Of a stretch of DNA of 64,000 bases, positions 57,116 to 64,000 are shown piece by piece. Below the pieces are notes generated by a model. It saw only the letters and a list, made by a program, of their open reading frames with translations. It had not been told where the DNA came from and searched no databases. The translations under genes and the position numbers were made by a program. The stretch comes from Podarcis raffonei. Lineage: Eukaryota; Chordata; Lepidosauria; Squamata; Lacertidae. Location: the NCBI RefSeq assembly GCF_027172205.1, contig NC_070614.1:45952501-46016500 (forward strand), written 5' to 3'. Position 1 is the stretch's first letter. The number at the start of each line of letters is the position of its first letter.

Positions 57116-57769
57116 GGAGTTCTTAAGCTATCCCGGACCCAACTTGCACAGGGCTTTATAAATTAAGAGCCTCACACAAGAAGCACTATGGAATTTTGAG
57201 ATTTCAAAACTGGTCTTCGGAAACCCAACAGCATGTTCCATTGTTCTTGGTCTGGTGCGCGCGCGCGGGGGGGGGGGGGGCGGGGGAGCAGGGCAAGCAG
57301 TTTTGCCAAGTACAGTTCTGGATATAACCAAACTGCATCCTCTCATTTCAAGGTTGTATCATTTCAAACTGAGAGGAGGGGGAACAGATGCTGAATGCTC
57401 CTCAGCCCAGAGATGGGTTTAAGGAAACATGACCAGTTTTTCGAACTGGGCACAGAGCCTTGCGAGCGCCACAACTATGATGTAGAATGGAAGGGAAGAA
57501 GTGGGGGGCACACTGAATTTTGGCATCACACAGAGTGCTGCTGAAATTTGAGGTGCCAAGGTCTCCCACTGCCCAGCCCCACGAAGAGCTCAATGCACAT
57601 GGATTGAGGCAGGGAGAAAGTTGCTGGCTAGACTTTCTCCTTGCCCATTAGTTTCCTATGGTTAAAAAATTATTATGATGAGTCAGTGAAACCTTCAGCA
57701 TCAACCGCTCCCACTGAAATGGGAGTTTTCCTCCCTGTCTCACTGTACTTGGGGTTATCCAGTGAAGGA
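57116..57769. other. No gene recognised; G-rich tract
   Basis: Includes an alternating GC run followed by a G run (57256..57286). Otherwise nothing assigned. Confidence 0.4.
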
Positions 57770-57944
57770 GGGAACATTCCTGATATCCCCTGGGCATCAG
57801 CCAAAGGCCTCTCAGGCCCCTATGGAGCATATCCTTCCTCCTGTGGTTTGGACTGTGCAAGTATATAGACTGGTGGACACTCAGGAACTGTGCCACATTG
57901 AAAACAATGCCTACATTCAACATAGCACTGCAGCTTTACAGGAG
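57770..57944 (+). other. Upstream segment of OR-5; possible 5' non-coding exon
   Basis: Paralogous to the segment upstream of OR-4, with the donor-like CAGGAG|GTGAGT at 57944/57945 and GGACTGTGCAAGTATATAG. The distance to the OR-5 start is about 0.7 kb, against about 1.8 kb at OR-4 where a MITE and a SINE inserted. Confidence 0.35.
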
Positions 57945-58618
57945 GTGAGTGTACCTGAATGCAAAAGCTATGCTTCTATTAAGATATGTGTGTATTCTCC
58001 TTCTGGGAAGCTCTCTAGATGATGGTTCAAGTACCTAAACAACACTGGAGGTCAGGTTCTCCTAACAATATCTCTTCCTGAATTCCAGTGGCTGGGAGCT
58101 GCAGGAGAGAAGAGTGCTGCTGCACTCAGGTCCTGCTTGTGGCCTCCCCATAGCATACTCTCCAAGTTTTAGGTTGTGAGACTATCATTTAAATGCAAAC
58201 CTGTAGGCATTTCCACACGTAGAGGGAATGTGTGAAGAGCAGAGGCTGAGACAAAGACAGAGAAAATGCAATGAGCCTGACAATTTTCTTTTCTTTTCTT
58301 CCTTTGAATGACTAATTTACTTTTCTTCTTGTTAGAAGCTGCAGGGCTCAGACTGCCAACCTTAGTGTATATGTGCTGCTGTCCCATGTAGTGAGCCACT
58401 GAATTGCATGTTGCAACTGCTGCCTAGATAATTTAATATCCTCAAACCTTAGACTGAGCATACCCACCCAGGCTGGGTCAAGAAGGAGAAGGCAGTCTGT
58501 TTCAGTTAAGAATTGTTCAAGGTCTGGGCATGTTGTTGCATCCTTCGGGTATCCTGTGATCCTGTCTTGTCCTTCGGTTCTGATTGCTTGCTTTGTTCCT
58601 TGCCTCCTGTGCTATCAG

Positions 58619-59560
58619 ATGGACACTGCCAACCAAACTGTGACGGTCTTTGTCCTGGGGGTGCTGCCAAACACAGCCGAACTCCCCCTTCTCTTCTTCC
58701 TCATCTTCTTGGCCATCTACACGTTGACTGTCCTGGGGAACCTCCTCATCCTGATCACCATCTTGTTTGAACCCCAGCTCCATAGTCTCCCCATGTACTT
58801 CTTCCTCTGTCACCTCTCTGTCATAGAAACCTGTCTCTCCTCTGTCACAGTGCCCAAAGTCTTGGCGGGCTTCCTAAGGTCCAGCTACAGAACCATCTCC
58901 TTTGGAGGCTGCATCGTCCAGCTCTATTCCTACCACTTTTTGGCGAGCGCCGAGTGCTTCCTTTTCACTGTCATGGCTTATGACCGCTACCTTGCCATCT
59001 GCCGCCCGCTGAACTACAGTACACTCATGAACAGGAGGGTCTGCTCTGGTCTCACAGCTGGGACCTGGCTCACTGGTTCCTTTCACGCTGCTATCCATAC
59101 CAGCCTGACGTTCCGTCTGCCCTACTGTGGTCCCAACCAAGTGGACTACTTCTTTTGTGACATACCACCAGTGCTCAAACTAGCCTGTGCCGACACAGCT
59201 GTGAATTATGTCGTCACACTGGCCAACATTGGCGCTGTGGCTGCCGGCTGCTTTGTGCTCATATGTATCTCCTACGCCTACATAGCATCCGCCATTTTGA
59301 AAATCCGAACAACAGAGGGGAGGCGGCGGGCCTTCTCCACTTGCAGTGCTCACCTTACAGTGGTGCTGCTCCAGTATGCGCCTCCAGTCTTTATATATTT
59401 GCGTCCATCTTCAAGTGCCTCCACCTATGGGGCATTGGCTGTGTTCCAAACCATGATCACTCCCATGTTGAACCCATTCATATACACACTGAGGAATAAG
59501 GAAGTGGAAAGGGCATTGAGGAAATTGTTCAACAGGCATGCCGCTTCTCAGGAACGATAG
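58619..59560 (+). CDS. Olfactory receptor OR-5, family-10-like, intact
   Basis: A 313-residue odorant receptor GPCR, sister of OR-4. The frame is open from 58556, but the Met at 58619 (MDTANQTVTVFVLG) gives the normal N-terminus and has the same TGTGCTATCAG|ATG context. Seen: LHSLPMYFFL with the extra residue, MAYDRYLAIC (119-128), FCDIPPVLKLACADT, RAFSTCSAHL, PMLNPFIYTLRNKEVE. Against OR-4, residues 68-70 are VIE, not FLD; 104-105 are SY, not TF; helix 6 has QYA, not YYG; helix 7 has QTM, not YTI. Many of these lie where OR ligand pockets are. No stops. Confidence 0.95.
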   Translation: MDTANQTVTVFVLGVLPNTAELPLLFFLIFLAIYTLTVLGNLLILITILFEPQLHSLPMYFFLCHLSVIETCLSSVTVPKVLAGFLRSSYRTISFGGCIVQLYSYHFLASAECFLFTVMAYDRYLAICRPLNYSTLMNRRVCSGLTAGTWLTGSFHAAIHTSLTFRLPYCGPNQVDYFFCDIPPVLKLACADTAVNYVVTLANIGAVAAGCFVLICISYAYIASAILKIRTTEGRRRAFSTCSAHLTVVLLQYAPPVFIYLRPSSSASTYGALAVFQTMITPMLNPFIYTLRNKEVERALRKLFNRHAASQER

Positions 59561-59954
59561 TGTGGGAGATCAGATTCCACAGGGCATGCCAGGATGTACC
59601 CTGAGAGGAAAGGAGTGGAGAAGGGAGTGCGCCCTGATACTCCTTCCCAGACACTCAGCCTATGGTGCCCTCCAAAATCTGGCGCCCTGGTGCCCCGCGC
59701 AACTAACGTCTATGGGTAAGAAGCCCCTGACTCCATTGTCAGATGCCCCTGATTGGCAGTTGCAGAGAATCAAAGGTGGCGAGAGTGGTATTGTGATCAG
59801 TTTCTGCTTGCAGGCTTCCCATAGTCATTTGGTTGGCTTGCTGAGAGAAGATGTTGCTAGACTACTCGATTGGCTTGATCCACCAGGGTTTTTCCAATGC
59901 TCTTATCCTGGAATATTTCTATTTCCTGTTTCCTCACTAGTTTTATCCCTTAAG
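59561..59954. other. 3' flank of OR-5, nothing recognised
   Basis: No gene; the open frame at 59538..60101 runs across the OR flank into a SINE and is not coding. Confidence 0.45.
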
Positions 59955-60152
59955 CATGCCAACACATGGGAACACATGATGCTGCCGTACACTGAGTCAG
60001 ACCACTGGTTCACCTCGCTCAGTATCTTCTCTGGCAGAGACTTTCCAGAGTTTGAGGGAGGGACCTCTCCCAGCCCTTCCCACAGGGGATTGAACCTGTG
60101 ACCTCCTGAATACAAGGCAGAGGCCCTACCACTGAGCTACTGAGCCAGCAGC
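59955..60152 (-). mobile_element. Second tRNA-type SINE family, near full length
   Basis: The minus strand begins TGGCTCAGTAGCTCAGTGGT, a tRNA-like A box, then has GGTTCAATCCC as B box and a 3' part with ACTGAGTC-type words ending near 59955. The tRNA likeness is SINE-derived. Confidence 0.7.
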
Positions 60153-60279
60153 ATTTCCAAGAGAAGCAAAGGCATTTGTTTTTCATTCCCCAGCATGCCT
60201 CCCTAGTCCATTTGCTTCGGAAATGTTACATGATACCCTTTCCCCTGTCCTCAGCATCTGCTTAGCGTTTGCTCATTTC

Positions 60280-60800
60280 ATTGGAGAGCGAAAGCCACAG
60301 GGGGAAGGAATTCCGTGCGGTTGCCGTGCTAATGAAGTCAATCGAGTGACCTCTCTGATTGGTGTAATTGGAAGATTAATTCCACTGCTTGCTTGCAGAG
60401 AGTGCACGAAGCATAGGAACCACGCAGCTGCCTCTCGAATATACCTATTGTTACCTGTTAACACTGTAATTGGCCAGGAGGGAACGGCAGGAGTTCAAAC
60501 TGTTTGATTTGACTTTGGCTCGCCTCCATTTCGGCTGTGCCATAAATTGCACGGGGCATTGAATTCTCTCCTTAAGCATTCAAACACTGGTGCCGCTCCC
60601 AAGGCCTTGCCTAACTAGACACCGGGGAGGGCTCTAATTACAGGCACTGTTTAATTAGACAGGGGGGATTGCATGACCCCAAAGCCATTAGCACCAAATG
60701 AGACAATTAAGGATTCAGCAAAGTTCAGAGCTGGGAAATCCCTGTGGGTGCCTCTAATGAGCTCCGTGGAGGATCAGAAGCTAACATGGAAACACTTTCC
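60280..60800. promoter_or_regulatory. Candidate conserved non-coding element / enhancer
   Basis: About 520 bases without repeats or coding frames, but with many homeodomain-type cores: GCTAATGAAG, AGATTAATTCC, TCTAATTACAGG, GTTTAATTAGAC, CATTAGCACC, GACAATTAAGG, CTCTAATGAGC. This look is typical of vertebrate conserved non-coding elements. OR enhancers are known to combine LHX2 (TAATTA/TAATGA) and EBF sites; only weak EBF-like half sites are visible (CTCCCAAGG near 60597, ATCCCTGTGGG near 60738). Conservation was not tested. Confidence 0.4.
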
Positions 60801-60942
60801 CTTAGCAACTGCAGAAATACAAGTTGAAATTGGATGGTTGTCAAACAAATCTTCTTTATCAATGTTCCTAATGTCAGACACTTGAATACTTAGTAAACAT
60901 TAGCTTTGAGCCATAACTGGATCACAGAAAATAAATATTGTA

Positions 60943-60960
60943 GTCTCTCTCTCTCTCTCT
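60943..60960. repeat. (CT)n microsatellite
   Basis: A run of nine CT units. Confidence 0.85.
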
Positions 60961-61029
60961 GAGTTGCTCCAATACAAATGATGCTGTTTCCAAAATAGTA
61001 TGTACTGAACTTTTGGAACGGAAAGCTCA

Positions 61030-61330
61030 GAAGTCCTTCAATCCACTGAGCTGAAGAAATGCTGATACTATCCTCCAGGTTGAAGCCGTGTGGTGTTAAT
61101 ATGTCTAGCATGTTAATCCAGATGTTCTCCCTCTTTGTTGGCATCTCTATAGCAATTATTGATAAGTCCGACAGGCTACAGTTCTCAGAATTAAAGTGTT
61201 TAGCAACAAGTTGCTCCATTATTGTTATTTTCATCACAATTGCTGATCTGCTGTTTCTAAAACTTGTGTGTAGGTCAACTGCAGTTTTGCCTACATGCTG
61301 TATATATCGTTTTTGTGCCAGGGTCATGCA
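61030..61330 (-). mobile_element. Penelope-like element, C-terminal GIY-YIG fragment
   Basis: The minus strand reads KRYIQHVGKTAVDL, then VAKHFNSENCSLSDLSI and a closing LDILTPHGFNLED. The C/Y-x-VGKT start and AKHFN..HSL..L order is the GIY-YIG endonuclease end of Penelope-like retroelements. Only this end is present, and the surrounding open frame (61594..60890) is accidental extension. Confidence 0.6.
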
Positions 61331-61520
61331 CGAACATCGGACGTCGGCCTGCCTGCTGGTGTGCATGCCTGATTTCAGCATGCCCTGTGGCATGCTGATA
61401 TCACCTACGCACATCAGCGGGTGCGCTGATGTCATGTGCATGCGCCGGCGGGCATGCTGATGTTGGGTGTGCATGCGCCCATGCTGTGTGCAGCCCCAGC
61501 AGAAAAAATTGTGGGTGCCC
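61331..61520. other. GC-rich segment with recurring GCATGC words
   Basis: GCATGCTGAT-type words recur (61397, 61451) along with GTGCATGCG. Alternating purine-pyrimidine in part. No gene; perhaps the remainder of a repeat. Confidence 0.4.
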
Positions 61521-61766
61521 GGCCCCTTCATGGAGAATGTTGTGGAGGCTGGAGCCCCAAGAGCTCCAGGCACCCTACACCTATGCTCACCCATTTGCTG
61601 TCAGGCACTTCCTTTTTTTTTATCTTGGAGACCCATACTTAGGGGGCTATTACCTCACCAGGAAGCTAGCCTGGCTATTCCAGGAATTGTCTCCATGCTG
61701 GATCCAGGAATAAAAAGGGGGCTCAGGCATGCAGCCTACCACCCCCAGACCTCATAATAATATCAA

Positions 61767-62033
61767 TGCCTTCTGGCAGTTCCCTCATTGCGAGAAGTGA
61801 GGTTACAGGGAACCAGGCAGAGGGCCTTCTCGGTAGTGGCACCCACCCTGTGGAACGCCCTCCCTTCAGATGTCAAAGAGATAAACAGCTACCTGACATT
61901 CAGAAGACATCTTAAGGCAGCCCTGTTCAGGGAAGTTTTTAATGTGTGACATTTTAATGTATTTTTGGTGTCTGTGGAAGCCGCCCAGAGTGGCTGGGGA
62001 AACCCAGCCAGATGGGTGGGGTACAAATAATAA

Positions 62034-62081
<48 letters not shown>
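61767..62081 (+). mobile_element. L2-like LINE 3' end with (ATT)n tail
   Basis: Plus-strand copy of the LINE at 38055: AGGGCCTTCTCGGTAGTGGC, then CAGAAGACATCTTAAGGCAG, 3' UTR GGGAAACCCAGCC and an (ATT)n run at 62034..62081. Confidence 0.8.
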
Positions 62082-62117
62082 GTAGGACCTGCAGGCAATG
62101 TCCTGTTTTACGTAATA

Positions 62118-62339
62118 CAGTCATACCTCGTGTTGCATCCGTTTCATGTTGCGTCTTTTCGCGTTACATCCCGTGGCAACCTGGAAATACCAGAAATACT
62201 GGGTTTCGCCACTCACACATGCTCAGAAGCACCAAATCGCTCTGCGCGCCTGCGCAGACACAGCACTTTGAGTTGCGGGCATTTCACGTTATGGACGGGC
62301 CTCCAGAACGGATCCCATCCATAACACGAGGTACCACTG
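62118..62339. mobile_element. Tigger-like MITE, subfamily 2
   Basis: CAGTCATACCTCGTG to CGAGGTACCACTG with TA on both sides; sister of 29250..29480. Confidence 0.88.
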
Positions 62340-62385
62340 TATGGTACCAACATTTCTGTGATGAAAATTTATGTAATAAATTATC

Positions 62386-62482
62386 ATAACCTCCAACATT
62401 TCTCCAATGGAAATAGGGACGTCCTATTCCATACCCTCCAACATTTATCTGAAGAAAATAGGGACATCCTACCATACCCTCC
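62386..62482. repeat. About 50-base tandem repeat
   Basis: ACCTCCAACATTTCTC...AATAGGGACGTCCTA is followed by ACCCTCCAACATTTATC...AATAGGGACATCCTA and then a third partial unit that resumes after the SINE at 62840. Confidence 0.75.
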
Positions 62483-62839
62483 GAGGGACGCGGGTGGCGC
62501 TGTGGGTTAAACCACAGAGCCTAGGGCTTGCTGATCAGAAGGTCGGCGGTTCGAATCCCCGCAACACGGGGTGAGCTTCCATTGCTCGGTCCCTGCACCT
62601 GCCAACCTAGCAGTTTGAAAGCCCAAAGTGCAAGTAGATAAATAGGTACCGCTCCAGCGGGAAGGTAAATGGTGTTTCCGTGCGCTGCTCTGGTTCACCA
62701 GAAGTGGCTTAGTCATGCTGGCCACATGACCCAGAAGCTGTACACCGGCTTTCTTGGCCAATAAAGCGAGATGAGTGCTGCAACCCCAGTGTCAGCCATG
62801 ACTGGACCTAATGATCAGGGGTCCCTTTACCTTTACCTT
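62483..62839 (+). mobile_element. tRNA-derived squamate SINE, full length
   Basis: Forward copy: head GAGGGACGCGGGTGGCGCTG, B box GGTTCGAATCC, tail CCTTTACC repeats. Flanked by TACCATACCCTCC (62470..62482 and 62840..62852). It inserted into the tandem repeat. Single head, unlike the copies at 46347 and 50461. Confidence 0.95.
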
Positions 62840-63114
62840 TACCATACCCTCCAACATTTCTTCATATGTACACACACACACACAGCTTAAATGGAGGAGT
62901 TAATAAAAGAATAAATTTGCATTCATTTTGTATTTAAGAAGTTTTAGATGATTTCCCAATTTTAATTGAGTAGCTAGTAAAGTAGTTTTGGTGTTAATTC
63001 TTTGTGTTCCTTTTATTGTAAGGCACCTTGGAAAGTTCTATCAACATGAAACGCTGCATGGAAGACATTTTAATAAATAAACTAGGAAAGTAAATAAGCA
63101 AATAAATAAATAAC

Positions 63115-63184
63115 AATGCAGCCCTATACATAACTACTCAGACGTAAAGCTTATTGTCTGAGTAGTTATGTATAGGGCTGCATT
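63115..63184. repeat. Perfect 29-base inverted repeat, 12-base loop
   Basis: The arms 63115..63143 and 63156..63184 are exact reverse complements, separated by GTAAAGCTTATT. Nearby sequence to 63240 (TTCCCAGTGAGTTGGGACTT, TTGCAGCCTCAG) suggests it is part of a dispersed palindromic repeat. Confidence 0.9.
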
Positions 63185-63244
63185 ATTATTTATTCCCAGT
63201 GAGTTGGGACTTATTCCCAGTGAGTAGAGGATTGCAGCCTCAGA

Positions 63245-63845
63245 CCTTGACATCAAATAAGCAGCACACCAAATCTACTACAAAGAAGGTAAAATCTGTT
63301 ATATAACATATACTATGTTAATAATAGTGAAAGTACACATTTGGGGAACGTGTGCATACAATATATTTAACGTATGTATAATTAGGTTAGAGGAAACTGC
63401 TTGCAAAAATGTATATCTTGGGCAAAATCACACACAGAAACGCACTAAAATGCTGACAAGATTTTCATGAAGACTTTAAAAAAGAAAAGAAATCAGAATA
63501 ATTCACACAGGCTGATGTGGAAAGACTGGAAAAATGAGAAACGGAGAGAAAGTGAAACTAATAGATTCCTCCCATCCCTGGTTTGAGGTCAAATGCTATA
63601 GGCAGCTATTCACTGGTTTTTTATTTTGGCTCTCTGCTACCACCTACTGATCTCATTGACTCAATGCAGATTGCATTGATTCCAACTGTAGAGAAGTCAA
63701 GAGTTCCCCAACCCACAAACAGCGGTGTCGGTATGTGGCCGCTGGCAGTGGGAGGCGAGGGGAGGACAAACACCCACAGGGTAAACATTTTGGATGCCCT
63801 GGCTTTGGGCCCCCTGGAGTTGATGCTCCTGCCTACAAGGGACAT
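63245..63845. other. No gene recognised
   Basis: Mixed sequence; the open frames at 63583..63861 and on the reverse strand have no recognisable domain. Confidence 0.4.
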
Positions 63846-63849
63846 TAGC

Positions 63850-63897
63850 ATTTTCTTCTAGAAAAAAAGGTGCTGTTACTCACTATGAAGTTGTTAT
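63850..63897. mobile_element. hAT-like MITE end fragment
   Basis: On the minus strand TAACAACTTCATAGTGAGTA followed by TTTTTTTCTAGAAGAAAA parallels the right end of the MITE at 30310..30454. Partial. Confidence 0.5.
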
Positions 63898-63924
63898 AGG
63901 GGTTGCAGTGTTCAGGTTGAGGGG

Positions 63925-64000
63925 GCCTGCGTTTGTCCGCAGACAGCTTTCCGGGTCATGTGGCCAGCATGACTAAGCTGCTTCTGGTGCAACGGAACAC
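63925..64000 (-). mobile_element. tRNA-derived SINE fragment, cut by window end
   Basis: The tract TCCGGGTCATGTGGCCAGCA then TGACTAAGCTGCTTCTGG is the body of the same SINE family, reversed. The rest lies beyond the window. Confidence 0.75.

Noticed and set aside
60890-61594. A 234-codon minus-strand open frame as a host gene
   Set aside because: Only the middle part resembles anything (Penelope GIY-YIG end); the ends run through GC-rich and low-complexity sequence.
1-64000. CRISPR array, operon, riboswitch or bacterial promoter structures
   Set aside because: Spliced genes, vertebrate receptors and vertebrate retroelements show this is animal nuclear DNA; no regularly spaced repeat array was seen.

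Overview
The window is nuclear DNA of a vertebrate, most likely a squamate reptile (lizard). Genes are split by GT-AG introns. Two chemosensory receptor families are present. The repeats are those expected in a lizard: a BovB (RTE) LINE, L1, CR1 and L2-like LINEs, a tRNA-derived SINE with a perfect B box, Tigger-like palindromic MITEs and a Penelope-like fragment. Family names come from reading the translations and recalling the families, not from a database search.

Left half (about 1-30,500), minus strand: a tandem array of three type-2 vomeronasal receptor (V2R) genes. The middle copy (19865..10821) and the right copy (29865..23827) can each be followed through all six canonical exons with matching splice phases, giving open frames of about 874 and 882 codons. 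The left copy (about 8238..4413) has good exons 1-3, but its exon 4 stops after 26 codons. Its intron 4 then runs into an L1 fragment that ends at a BovB element leaving the window, so this copy is probably a pseudogene. The copies share intron sequence, a conserved block upstream of the start codon and a fossil Tigger transposase segment in intron 3 (seen in two copies), so they arose by tandem duplication.

Right half (about 32,300-59,600), plus strand: five intact single-exon class II olfactory receptor (OR) genes at 32361, 36996, 47036, 53084 and 58619. The third, fourth and fifth resemble family 10 (10G/10D/10S-like). The last two are recent duplicates that differ at about 25 of 313 residues, in clusters. 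They share upstream sequence that includes a possible non-coding 5' exon.

The V2R array and the OR array are head to head, with about 2.5 kb between the start codons of the rightmost V2R and the first OR. V2Rs act in vomeronasal neurons and ORs in the main olfactory epithelium, so this gap is a boundary between two neuron-type-specific gene sets.

The OR half is dense in young SINEs and MITEs, several nested with clean target-site duplications; the V2R half has few. At about 60,280-60,800 a non-repetitive stretch rich in homeodomain-type TAAT cores looks like a conserved non-coding or enhancer element. The rest of the right end holds Penelope, L2, MITE and SINE pieces and a perfect 29-bp inverted repeat.
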